A stretch of 64,000 bases of DNA from MA-ANB-1 sp965216445 (lineage in GTDB: Bacteria; Actinomycetota; Acidimicrobiia; Spongiisociales; ZC4RG35), in contig OZ244166.1 in assembly GCA_965216445.1 (NCBI GenBank), positions 248,001-312,000 on the forward strand. Reading direction: 5' to 3'. Every line of letters begins with the position of its first letter. Within the stretch, counting starts at the first letter, position 1. This document shows, piece by piece, positions 42,352-49,770 of this stretch. A program made the position numbers and the translations under genes. The notes under the pieces were generated by a model. That model made no database searches and was not told the origin of the DNA. It saw only the letters and a list, made by a program, of their open reading frames with translations.

Positions 42352-43353
42352 TTACGTGTGGGTCCAATTGTTAGCACCGGGCACGGTGTGGTTCCAGGCG
42401 GGTAGAAGCTTCTCTGTTTCTCTCGCAAAAACGCACCAACCGCCTGTAAGCCCTATCGGGCACAGGTTCAGTCCGCGCTGTCCGTTGACCTTTCCAGAGT
42501 CGGTAGTGGCGTTGCCAGGGGCGGTGCGAATGTAGGTCGTGTAGTTGACATTGGCGTCTAGCTGGTAGGCCGCTCCAGTGCCGATCGTGAGGGATAGCTC
42601 TCCATCGCCGTCCAGGAACCCGGTGTCGAGGTACGCATCGGGCAGTGTGGAACTCCAGGTCTGGACGCTTGAACTTAAGAAGAGGGAGTCGTCATAGTTG
42701 TTGAACCAGGCTTCATGCTCGTATGACGTATTGAACCCGTCGCAGTCGTAGAGATTGTCAATTCGCCATTGGCTCCACTTGAAACGTTGCCACACATAGC
42801 GGTTTGGCACAGAGGATGAGTACTGGGTGCTTATTCTCCCGGTCCAGGGCCACCACGCGTTGTTGCAGTTCCCTCCACTACCCGCATCCTCAGGCCCCTT
42901 CATCTGCACGATCGTGTTTGCGATTGGCACAGGCGACGAGGCATCATTCGTTTCCTCACGGGCGCTGTAGGGTGAAGGCGAAGCCACGCCATCCCGGCTT
43001 CCTGCCGTCACCACGGCAACGATCCGAGGCGTTGACGAGTTGAGTTCGCTAGCTAGTGCCCTCAGTGCGTCGGCGTCTGGTTTGGCTCCGCTGGCGTCGC
43101 CATCTCGTTCAAGTTCGTTTGCGATATCCAGATAGGTGGCGGAGATTGCTTCCGTGTATGCCCTTGAGGAGAGTTCACGGCCGTGGGTCAGGTATCCAGT
43201 CGTGTAGACATGATCGTTGACCGCATCTGTGCTTATCAGTTCGATGTAGCTCGCCGTGTTGTCCTCGAGGAGTGCAACGACATCGTCTACTGATGCGCGC
43301 TGGGTCAGGTTGGTACGTGTAGGAGTGTCTTCCGCGCCCGAGTTCCTAGTCAA
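42352..43353 (-). CDS. Putative secreted protein, 5' truncated
   Basis: The 333-codon frame has an Asn/Ser/Thr/Trp-rich C-terminal domain typical of exported proteins (R-F-K-W-S-Q-W-R near residue 190, many aromatic residues) but no signal peptide. The N-terminal codons (from TTG 43353) overlap the beginning of the recombinase fragment on the other strand, so both genes seem to have lost their 5' ends at one junction near 43337-43350. Function unknown. Confidence 0.45.
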   Translation of the reverse strand: MTRNSGAEDTPTRTNLTQRASVDDVVALLEDNTASYIELISTDAVNDHVYTTGYLTHGRELSSRAYTEAISATYLDIANELERDGDASGAKPDADALRALASELNSSTPRIVAVVTAGSRDGVASPSPYSAREETNDASSPVPIANTIVQMKGPEDAGSGGNCNNAWWPWTGRISTQYSSSVPNRYVWQRFKWSQWRIDNLYDCDGFNTSYEHEAWFNNYDDSLFLSSSVQTWSSTLPDAYLDTGFLDGDGELSLTIGTGAAYQLDANVNYTTYIRTAPGNATTDSGKVNGQRGLNLCPIGLTGGWCVFARETEKLLPAWNHTVPGANNWTHT

Positions 43354-43738
43354 AGAGCTTGCTCAACAACGCTCGACGTATCCCCACAGTTCTGGACTCG
43401 TCTTCACGTTTCAGATGGGCGGACCGATCCGTCGCACCAACTTCCGACGTCGAATCTGGAAGCCAGCCGTCGAAGCCTCAGTGGGCGAGCCTTGCACGTT
43501 TCATGACCTTCGCCATAGTCACGCAGCGATTCTCATTGCTCAGGGAGAGTACCCGAAGGTCATACAGGAGAGGCTCGGTCACGCTTCGATCAAGACCACC
43601 TTGGACACCTACGGCCATCTCTTCGACGGGCTGGACGAGGCCGCCGCAGAGCGCCTCGACGCCGCATGGCGAGCTACTCGTGCTGACGCACCGCTGACGC
43701 AGAGCGAGTCGAAGGTGGTCGAACTCCCCACCCGATAG
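43337..43738 (+). pseudogene. Tyrosine recombinase, C-terminal half only
   Basis: The 133-codon remnant holds the catalytic end of a phage-type integrase. F-H-D-L-R-H-S-H-A gives the H-x-x-R box, then R-L-G-H-A-S-I supplies the second His, and D-T-Y-G-H-L-F carries the tyrosine nucleophile. Upstream F-Q-M-G-G-P-I-R-R-T-N-F-R-R-R also fits the family. The N-terminal SAM-like DNA-binding domain and first catalytic Arg are absent, so it is inactive. It ends 34 bases before the tRNA-proximal attachment site. Confidence 0.85.
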
Positions 43739-43742
43739 ACAA

Positions 43743-43767
43743 AAACCCAACAGCACGCTGGGGGTTT
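43743..43767 (+). terminator. Hairpin after the recombinase remnant
   Basis: AAACCC (43743-43748) and GGGTTT (43762-43767) pair with a short inner extension, directly after the recombinase stop; likely a terminator. Confidence 0.5.
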
Positions 43768-43772
43768 GGGAG

Positions 43773-43847
43773 TGGGCCCACGTGGACTTGAACCACGGAC
43801 CTCATCCTTATCAGGGATGCGCTCTAACCGGGCTGAGCTATGGGCCC
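43773..43847 (-). tRNA. tRNA-Ile(GAT)
   Basis: The reverse strand folds as a complete 75-base cloverleaf. The acceptor stem is GGGCCCA with TGGGCCC and discriminator A. The anticodon loop is CTGATAA with anticodon GAT, and the T-loop is TTCAAGT in CGTGG/CCACG. CCA is not encoded. Its 3' part is duplicated at 39109-39159 and, decayed, at 37706-37753, so it is the integration target of the neighbouring element. Confidence 0.97.
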
Positions 43848-44056
43848 ACGATGACTGATGCCATCAGGTCACGGAAGTTTATCTTGTCCTTGGACAGAAG
43901 CGAACCTGGCTATCCGAGTCACGTTCGCTCAGAACAACGGTGGCGTCTTGTGCGATTGCGACAAACGCCCTGCCAGCGTGGGTCTCCTTCCTCTAGCCAA
44001 GCCGGATCGAATCCATACGTTCGACATTGGACAATCCCTCCGTTGAAAGGAGTGTC

Positions 44057-44557
44057 GTGAGCAAGTTCACGTCGAAAGATCAGTTTCTGGCTGAAATCGA
44101 CAAGGAGAGAACCAAGCTCGAAGGATTGCTCGACCAAATCCCGGACGACCGAAAACTCGTGGAGGTCACCGACGGGATGTCAGTTAAGGACTTTCTGGCG
44201 CACCGGACGGAGTGGGGCCAGATGGCCATCCGGTGGTACGAAGAAGCCAAGGGAGGAGATCATCCGGCGGTTCCCACCGAGCAGTACAAGTGGAACCAGT
44301 TGAAGGAACTGAACGCCGACATCAAGGAGCGTTTCGCCGATACCCCTCTCGAAGAGGTGGAGCGTTCTTTCGCAGAGATTCATGACCGGCTTCGTGAGCT
44401 GATCACAGGGATGAGCGAAGAGGAACTCTTCACCAAGAAGTACTACGGATTCACCGGCACTTCAGACCTCGTTACATATCTGAACTCGGCGACAGCCTCT
44501 CACTATCGGTCGGCGCGACGCCATATCCAGAAATGGTGGAAGGCACAGGCCGCCTGA
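44057..44557 (+). CDS. ClbS/DfsB family four-helix bundle protein
   Basis: The 166-residue protein starts at GTG 44057 after AAAGGAG. It has the ClbS/DfsB (DUF1706) pattern: F-L-A-E-I-D-K-E-R near residue 10, D-G-M-S-V-K-D-F-L-A-H-R-T-E-W near 38-52, V-P-T-E-Q-Y-K-W-N-Q-L near 70-83, and S-A-T-A-S-H-Y-R-S-A-R near the C-terminus. ClbS in the colibactin pathway is a self-resistance cyclopropane hydrolase, but most family members are uncharacterised. It is convergent with hypC, three bases apart. Confidence 0.85.
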   Translation: MSKFTSKDQFLAEIDKERTKLEGLLDQIPDDRKLVEVTDGMSVKDFLAHRTEWGQMAIRWYEEAKGGDHPAVPTEQYKWNQLKELNADIKERFADTPLEEVERSFAEIHDRLRELITGMSEEELFTKKYYGFTGTSDLVTYLNSATASHYRSARRHIQKWWKAQAA

Positions 44558-44570
44558 CCGTCAATCGGTC
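44556..44570. terminator. Small hairpin spanning two convergent stop codons
   Basis: GACCG-tcaat-CGGTC is a perfect 5-bp hairpin that includes the end of the ClbS stop and the hypC stop. It may act as a compact bidirectional terminator. Confidence 0.4.
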
Positions 44571-44809
44571 GGCTGGGCGTCAGCTGGGACGGAGTTGAAC
44601 AGCCCGATGGTTTCGCTCGCTTCTTCGGCCGATAGTCGGGAGATCGCGAAGCCCGAGTGGACGACTACGTAGTCTCCGACAGAAACTTCGGAGAGCATGA
44701 CCAAGTCCACCTGTTTGGGTTCACCCTGGCCGAAAATGACTAATGCTGGCACCGACCGATCCCGACTCTCGTCGATCGAAACAACCCGTCCGGGAATGGC
44801 CAGACACAT
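44561..44809 (-). CDS. hypC: Hydrogenase maturation chaperone HypC
   Basis: The 82-residue protein begins with the diagnostic M-C-L-A-I-P-G-R-V and has an S-V-G-D-Y-V-V-V-H-S-G-F-A motif near residues 43-55. Cys2 takes part in carrying the Fe(CN)2CO unit with HypD during [NiFe]-hydrogenase assembly. It is the last gene of the operon, separated by two bases from the protease gene. HypA, B, D, E and F are not in this window and must be elsewhere. Confidence 0.95.
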   Translation of the reverse strand: MCLAIPGRVVSIDESRDRSVPALVIFGQGEPKQVDLVMLSEVSVGDYVVVHSGFAISRLSAEEASETIGLFNSVPADAQPTD

Positions 44810-44811
44810 AC

Positions 44812-45240
44812 CTATGTCGCTTCCGATCGAATGGCCGTCACGACAATGTCGACAGCTTCGAGCACCGGGTTGCTGACGGGGGCTCCGTGATCGAATTTGG
44901 TTGCTTCGATCCCGTAGATGACGAGCTCTTCGGGCAGCCGACCCAGTGTGCGAGCCAGCTCCACCGTTTCGGATAGTCCGAACGAGTGGGTCGACGGGAA
45001 GGCCTGGGCTGGTAGTCGGCCGGTGTGAACGTCGATGATCAGAACCGAACCTGGTGGTCGACCCGATTGCATCGCATCAATCACCACAGAAGACCCCTCA
45101 GCCTCCCACAGATCGATCAGTCCCGAGCAGTCCCTGACCTCTTTCGTTCGAAACTCGTTCAAGTCGCGGACTGCAATGATTCCGGCAGCGTCGTCGCCAC
45201 GATCCAGATTGCCGACTCCGACTACCAACGGGTCCCTCAC
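44812..45240 (-). CDS. Hydrogenase maturation protease (HyaD/HybD family)
   Basis: The 142-residue endopeptidase starts at GTG 45240, whose TGA overlap with the large-subunit stop gives a GTGA coupling. It has V-V-G-V-G-N-L-D-R-G-D-D-A-A-G near residues 6-20, where the Asp/Glu that senses nickel is Asp in R-G-D-D. V-V-I-D-A-M-Q-S-G near 49 and H-S-F-G-L near 82 follow. It trims the C-terminal tail of the large subunit after nickel insertion. The open frame extends to 45327 but that part overlaps the large subunit in another frame. Confidence 0.9.
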   Translation of the reverse strand: MRDPLVVGVGNLDRGDDAAGIIAVRDLNEFRTKEVRDCSGLIDLWEAEGSSVVIDAMQSGRPPGSVLIIDVHTGRLPAQAFPSTHSFGLSETVELARTLGRLPEELVIYGIEATKFDHGAPVSNPVLEAVDIVVTAIRSEAT

Positions 45241-46532
45241 GAGATGCGGTCTACTGACAGGTCGAGGAAGTGGGTCGCGCATGAGATGCACGGGTCGTAG
45301 TTGCGGATTGCCTGTTCCAGTTGCCATCGCAAGTCTTCGTCGTTGAGGTGAGTGCGACCCGGGATGTACTCCCGGAGGTCGTCTTCGATACTCAGCTGAT
45401 TCTGCGATGTCGGGGGAACGATTTGGGCCGACTTGATCAGACCCTCTCCGTCCACCTCGTAGCGGTGATACAGCAAACCCCTGGGTGCCTCCGAAACACC
45501 GTGGCCGACCGCGTTCCTGGGCTCGACTTTGACCGAAGGCTGCTCGGGCCGCCGGTACTCGTTGACGATTCGTCGCGCTTCTTCAAAGGCGAACACGAGC
45601 TCCACGGCCCGAACCACAATGCTCTGGAACGGGTTGGTGCACGTCTCGCCCAGTCTGGCGCGCTGTGCTTCCTCCATGGCCAGCGGTGTCAGCTGCTGGT
45701 AGTTGAGGCTGAACCGGGCCATCGGACCCACGTGGTAGGAGCCGCGCCCCTTGATTCTTGCGTGAAGAGCATTCGACCATGGGACGTGTTCTTCGACAAA
45801 GACATCGGGCCATTGCTCAGCTGAGATGTCGATGCCCCGGTTTGAAATGACCCGGCCTTGATGGATGGCATATTCGTCCGGGTCGTGCAAGGCGACATAC
45901 TCGTATTCACGTTCGAATTCGGGAAACGGGAACCCGGACACCCACCGAACGGTTTCGATGGCGGCTTGAAGCCCCCATTCGAGGTCTTCATCGATGGTCT
46001 TCAGTTGGTTCTCGGTTGGAACCCGGTAGAAGCCACCGACCTTGACGTTGATCGGATGGATCTCTCGTCCACCGAGCAAAGTCATCAGATCGTTTCCGAT
46101 CTTCTTCATTCGGAGTCCGGCCTCGACCTGTTCAGGAAACTCCGCGGCCATGGCAATACCGCTTTCGTAGCCGAGAAAATCCGGGGCGTGGAGGAAGTAC
46201 AGGTGCAGCCCGTGACTTTCGATCCACTCACCGCAATACAACAGACGTCTGAGGCGATGCAGGTCGGCTGGGATCTCTACTCCGGACGCATGTTCCATAG
46301 CGTTGCACGAGCTGGTTTGATAGGCAACGGGGCAAATCCCACAAATCCGTGCGGTTATGTCCGGGGCTTCGGAGAACCGCCGCCCTTCAAGCAAGGCCTC
46401 AAAGAATCGGGGCGGCTCGAAGATCTTGAATTGAAGGTCGACGACCTCGTCTTCCTTGAGTTTGAGGTACATCGCACCCTCGCCCTCAACTCTGGCCAGA
46501 TACCCGACGTCGATTTCTCGTTCATTGTGCAT
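45237..46532 (-). CDS. [NiFe]-hydrogenase large (alpha) subunit, group 3b type
   Basis: The 431-residue subunit has the L1 motif R-I-C-G-I-C-P near residue 64 and the L2 motif D-P-C-I-S-C-A-T-H near the end, which together supply the four cysteines for the Ni-Fe site. A 10-residue tail after the last His would be removed by the protease encoded next. Its length and the neighbouring subunits fit the cytoplasmic NADP-linked group 3b (HydA/HyhL). GTG 46541 is an alternative start. It overlaps the small subunit gene by at least 11 bases. Confidence 0.95.
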   Translation of the reverse strand: MHNEREIDVGYLARVEGEGAMYLKLKEDEVVDLQFKIFEPPRFFEALLEGRRFSEAPDITARICGICPVAYQTSSCNAMEHASGVEIPADLHRLRRLLYCGEWIESHGLHLYFLHAPDFLGYESGIAMAAEFPEQVEAGLRMKKIGNDLMTLLGGREIHPINVKVGGFYRVPTENQLKTIDEDLEWGLQAAIETVRWVSGFPFPEFEREYEYVALHDPDEYAIHQGRVISNRGIDISAEQWPDVFVEEHVPWSNALHARIKGRGSYHVGPMARFSLNYQQLTPLAMEEAQRARLGETCTNPFQSIVVRAVELVFAFEEARRIVNEYRRPEQPSVKVEPRNAVGHGVSEAPRGLLYHRYEVDGEGLIKSAQIVPPTSQNQLSIEDDLREYIPGRTHLNDEDLRWQLEQAIRNYDPCISCATHFLDLSVDRIS

Positions 46533-47289
46533 ATCGATCACTCACCTCTTTGAACTCGGGTGCATAAGCGTTGAAGGTGCGAAGCGCCCTCACGATGTCG
46601 GCATCGTCAACGCCGAGTTGGCTCCACCATCTGGCCAGCCCGTCGACATTGGGCTCTTCGCTGGGTCCGAAGCACCCGTAGCAGCCCCGGTCGTAGGCAG
46701 GACAGATCGCCCCGCACCCCGCCTGGGTTATCGGTCCCAAACAGGGAACCCCGGCTCGAACCATGATGCAGGGCGTGCCGCGGCCCTTGCATTCGAAGCA
46801 GACGCTGTGCCTGGGGACATTGGGGGCCCGGCTATGGAGGAAGGCGTCGATTAGCTCGATCAACTGCCGTTTCGAGATTGGGCATCCTCGCAACTCGAAG
46901 TCCACTTCTATGTGCTCGGATATGGGCGTCGATGTGGCGAGGGTGCTGATGTAGGAGGGCTCCGCATAGACGATCGACGTGAAACTCTTCACATCTGCCC
47001 AATTCCTGAGTGCCTGGACGCCACCAGCGGTAGCACACGCCCCAATGGTGATGACCGTCTCCGACTGCTCCCGTATCTCCTGGATCCTCTCAGCATCGTG
47101 TGCGGTAGTGACCGACCCTTCCACCAAAGAGAGGTCGTATGGACCCGCGACCTCGGCCCGGGTTGCTTCAGGGAAGTAGGCAATCTCGATAGCCCCGGCA
47201 ATGGCTAGGAGCTCGTCCTCGCAGTCGAGAAGACTCAATTGGCAGCCATCGCAGGATGCGAATTTCCACACAGCGAGTTTCGGCTTCAT
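46522..47289 (-). CDS. [NiFe]-hydrogenase small (delta) subunit
   Basis: The 255-residue subunit starts at ATG 47289, in ATGA overlap with the gamma stop. It has F-A-S-C-D-G-C-Q-L near residue 12, G-A-C-A-T-A-G-G near 87, L-R-G-C-P near 137 and a C-terminal cluster region with C-F-E-C, P-C-I, P-C-L-G, G-C-G-A-I-C-P and G-C-Y-G-C. These cysteines bind the proximal and further [4Fe-4S] clusters. There is no Tat signal, so the enzyme is cytoplasmic. A longer upstream frame is the antisense of the gamma gene. Confidence 0.93.
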   Translation of the reverse strand: MKPKLAVWKFASCDGCQLSLLDCEDELLAIAGAIEIAYFPEATRAEVAGPYDLSLVEGSVTTAHDAERIQEIREQSETVITIGACATAGGVQALRNWADVKSFTSIVYAEPSYISTLATSTPISEHIEVDFELRGCPISKRQLIELIDAFLHSRAPNVPRHSVCFECKGRGTPCIMVRAGVPCLGPITQAGCGAICPAYDRGCYGCFGPSEEPNVDGLARWWSQLGVDDADIVRALRTFNAYAPEFKEVSDRYAQ

Positions 47290-48137
47290 ATCTCCGGTGT
47301 CCCCAGTCGGGTGGCGAATTGGTCGTAGCGAACCACCGGCCCCGTTTTGCAAAGGAAGTCCGACCCGTACTGGCAGTGACCGCAAAAGCCGATGGCGCAC
47401 TTCATGTTGCGCTCCAGCGAGATCCAAATCTTGTCCGAAGGCACACCGCGGGCCTCCAGTTCTCGCGCCACAACGCGCATCATGACCTCGGGTCCGCAGA
47501 CGAAAGCGGTTGTCGCCTCGGGTTCGAAGGTGACTCGGTTGAGCAACATCGTCACGAGGCCCACGTCGCCCCACCAGTCGGTCGTTGCACGATCAACAGT
47601 GACCTCGAGGTTGATGTGGGGGCTTAGGGCCCATCCCAGGAGGTCATCTTTGTACAAGAGCTCACCAGGGGAGCGAGCTCCGTAGAGAAGGGACACCGAT
47701 CGGTAGAGGTCATGGTTGTTTAGCGCTTCGAGTATCGCCGGTCGCAATGGCGCCAAACCGATCCCACCGGGAACGAACAGCAGGTCATCGCCCTCCGCGT
47801 CTGAGACTGGCCACGCAGTTCCATAGGGGCCGCGGATTCCGACCACGTCGCCAACTTCGAGGCTGCATATCGCATCGGTGACAGCACCTACCGCCCGGAC
47901 GGTGTGCTCCAAAGAATGGTGTACGTGAGGGTTGCCAGCAATCGAAATGGGAACCTCACCCACGCCGTAGATGTAGAGCATCATGAACTGGCCGGGAGCG
48001 AAGGTCACCTCCTCCCCAGCGGGGTCCTCGAAAACGAGGGTCACTGTGTCGGAGGTTTCGTGACGCAGACCAACTAGTCGAAACGCCTTGGGCAGCATTG
48101 CCCCGGCAGCACCACTCCCGACCAGCGTTTGGGTCAC
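47286..48137 (-). CDS. Hydrogenase gamma (FAD/NAD(P)-binding) subunit
   Basis: The 283-residue subunit starts at GTG 48137 in a GTGA overlap. It resembles the sulfhydrogenase gamma and dihydroorotate dehydrogenase electron-transfer subunits. The FAD-binding barrel has F-A-P-G-Q-F-M-M-L near residue 50 and P-I-S-I-A-G near 66. The NAD(P) domain has F-V-P-G-G-I-G-L-A-P-L near 121. A C-terminal [2Fe-2S] motif reads K-C-A-I-G-F-C-G-H-C-Q followed by L-C. It passes electrons between NAD(P)H and the iron-sulfur subunit. Confidence 0.92.
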   Translation of the reverse strand: MTQTLVGSGAAGAMLPKAFRLVGLRHETSDTVTLVFEDPAGEEVTFAPGQFMMLYIYGVGEVPISIAGNPHVHHSLEHTVRAVGAVTDAICSLEVGDVVGIRGPYGTAWPVSDAEGDDLLFVPGGIGLAPLRPAILEALNNHDLYRSVSLLYGARSPGELLYKDDLLGWALSPHINLEVTVDRATTDWWGDVGLVTMLLNRVTFEPEATTAFVCGPEVMMRVVARELEARGVPSDKIWISLERNMKCAIGFCGHCQYGSDFLCKTGPVVRYDQFATRLGTPEI

Positions 48138-48595
48138 TGACCTACACCCCAATACAGGTCAAGCAACCTGACGCGGGCGGCGTGGAGTCTGCGGACCGCT
48201 TCAGCCGCAACGTTGCGGTAGATCTGAAATGCGAAGTCGGAATCGCTTTCGCAGCGTTCACGGACAGCCGCGGCAGGGAAGGCAATGGCAACCGTCATCT
48301 GCTGGGCTCGTGCCCGCCAACTCCATGTGTTGGGGGGAAAGAGCCAGCTGACGCCAAGAAGTTCACCCGCTCCGATGGTCTCGACGACGATGATTTCACC
48401 AGCCGGCGGTGTGACTTCGAGTCCGATTCTTCCTTCGGTGACCAGGTAGAAGGTGTCCGCTGGGTCATCTTGCTCGAACACCACTGTCCTCGGGCGGAAC
48501 GCCACCTCTTCGGCAATCGACTCGAGGAACCCGACCCCTGACTCGGGCAAGTCCATGAGGAGGGGTGAAGTGTTGACTAGGTATTGGAGGTCCAT
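48134..48595 (-). CDS. Cyclic-nucleotide-binding-domain protein inside the hydrogenase operon
   Basis: The 153-residue protein starts at ATG 48595, overlapping the beta gene by 19 bases. It is a single CRP-type ligand-binding barrel. Visible parts are V-V-F-E-Q-D-D-P-A-D-T-F-Y-L-V-T-E-G-R-I-G-L, a G-E-L-L-G-V-S-W-L-F-P-P phosphate-binding cassette (diverged), and a C-helix. There is no DNA-binding domain, so it cannot be a normal CRP regulator. Position and coupling suggest it modulates the hydrogenase complex, perhaps in response to cAMP, cGMP or redox. Confidence 0.85.
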   Translation of the reverse strand: MDLQYLVNTSPLLMDLPESGVGFLESIAEEVAFRPRTVVFEQDDPADTFYLVTEGRIGLEVTPPAGEIIVVETIGAGELLGVSWLFPPNTWSWRARAQQMTVAIAFPAAAVRERCESDSDFAFQIYRNVAAEAVRRLHAARVRLLDLYWGVGQ

Positions 48596-49701
48596 GCTGG
48601 TGTCCTTTCTCTCATTGCTGCCACCTCTGCGGTGATGTCTATCCCGACCGGACACCACGTGATGCATCGTCCGCAACCGACACATCCCGAGGAACCGAAT
48701 TGGTCCTGCCATGTCGCCAACTTGTGGGTCATCCATTGGCGGTACCTGGATTCGACGGAAGATCTCACAGGGTTCCCGTGAAGACCGGTGAACTGAAGAC
48801 TGAAACACGAATCCCAAACCCTGGACCTGATCGCTTCGCCATCGAGGGTGACGCGGTCCTCGGTTGTGCTGCAGAAGCAGGTCGGACAAGCCAACGTGCA
48901 GTTGCCACAAGTCAGACAGCGGTCGGCCACCTCAGCCCATCGAGGATGGTCCGGATTGTCGATCAGAAGCTCCTGCAAACCTTCGGTTGGCATCTGCCGC
49001 GTCATGCTCGCCACCGTCGATGCAATCACCGAGTCGACACGAGTCTCGTCGTCTGAGGTGCGATTGCGGCCAGCGATTTGCTCGACGACTTCGGCACCGT
49101 GGTCCGACCCGCTTTCAACCACGTATTCGATCGTCGGCCCGTCGCACAGCTCAGTGATGACGATGTCGTAGCCGGTTTTGCACTCCGGCCCCGTGTCCAT
49201 GGACACGCAGAAGCAGGTGTTTCCGGCCTTGCCGCAGTTGACCCCAACGACAAAGACCTCTCTGCGTTGGGCTGAATAGGTTGGGTCAGCGTGACCCGGT
49301 TGGGCGAATACGCGGTCCTGGACAGCGATCGCAGCCAGCTCACATGCCCGGACACTGAAGAACGCCAGCCTCGGCGTCTCCTGTTTCGATGAAACAAACT
49401 CGAGTGAGCCGTTTGATCGACGCACCCGCAGAAGCTCGAGTTCTGGCGGAAAGAGGAACTGTTTCCAAGAGCTCGGGCCGACGTTGTATTGGAAGAGGGC
49501 TTCGGAATCCAGACCCTTCAGCCGGTAATGCCCTCCCTCCTGTTCGTCGGTCATCCCTACTGGCAGATCGGCGCAGCCCGAGACCTCGTCGTAGACGATG
49601 GCATCGTCAATCACCGTGGGGCCGATGACCCGGTAGCCGTCGTCACGAAGCAGACCTATCAGGTCATTGAGGCCCGAGACCGTGACAACACGTGTCGGCA
49701 T
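48577..49701 (-). CDS. Hydrogenase beta subunit, two [4Fe-4S] clusters
   Basis: The 374-residue protein starts at ATG 49701. Its N-terminal region, with A-F-F-S-V-R-A-C-E near residue 113 and further cysteines near 155-175, matches HydB of sulfhydrogenases (4Fe-4S dicluster family). Two clusters follow: C-L-T-C-G-N-C-T-L-A-C-P near 260 and C-V-G-C-G-R-C-I-T-W-C-P near 345. It wires electrons between the gamma and small subunits. It is the first gene of the seven-gene operon and is divergent from EamA. Confidence 0.9.
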   Translation of the reverse strand: MPTRVVTVSGLNDLIGLLRDDGYRVIGPTVIDDAIVYDEVSGCADLPVGMTDEQEGGHYRLKGLDSEALFQYNVGPSSWKQFLFPPELELLRVRRSNGSLEFVSSKQETPRLAFFSVRACELAAIAVQDRVFAQPGHADPTYSAQRREVFVVGVNCGKAGNTCFCVSMDTGPECKTGYDIVITELCDGPTIEYVVESGSDHGAEVVEQIAGRNRTSDDETRVDSVIASTVASMTRQMPTEGLQELLIDNPDHPRWAEVADRCLTCGNCTLACPTCFCSTTEDRVTLDGEAIRSRVWDSCFSLQFTGLHGNPVRSSVESRYRQWMTHKLATWQDQFGSSGCVGCGRCITWCPVGIDITAEVAAMRERTPAWTSNT

Positions 49702-49733
49702 GCTCCAAATCGTATGGAACTCCTACCCGGCGG

Positions 49734-49753
49734 CAAGGGCACAACGACCCTTG
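49734..49753. promoter_or_regulatory. Inverted repeat in the hydrogenase/EamA divergent promoter
   Basis: CAAGGG (49734-49739) and CCCTTG (49748-49753) are perfect inverted repeats with an 8-base spacer in the 69-base gap between the divergent starts. It may be an operator shared by both directions. Confidence 0.35.
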
Positions 49754-49770
49754 ACCGTTCCCCGAAAGTC

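Larger units (their letters stand above)
39109..43822. mobile_element. Decayed integrative element in tRNA-Ile
   Basis: The 4.7-kb segment is bounded by 51-bp direct repeats of the tRNA-Ile 3' end. The recombinase fragment lies next to the tRNA-proximal repeat, the usual position. The cargo is a secreted protease, a lipoprotein and a truncated secreted protein; no replication, excision or capsid gene is seen. The recombinase lacks its N-terminal half, so the element should not excise by itself. Confidence 0.75.

Noticed and set aside
46522..47574. 350-codon version of the hydrogenase small subunit
   Set aside because: The first 95 codons are antisense to the gamma subunit with Arg-rich translation; ATG 47289 in ATGA overlap is the natural start.
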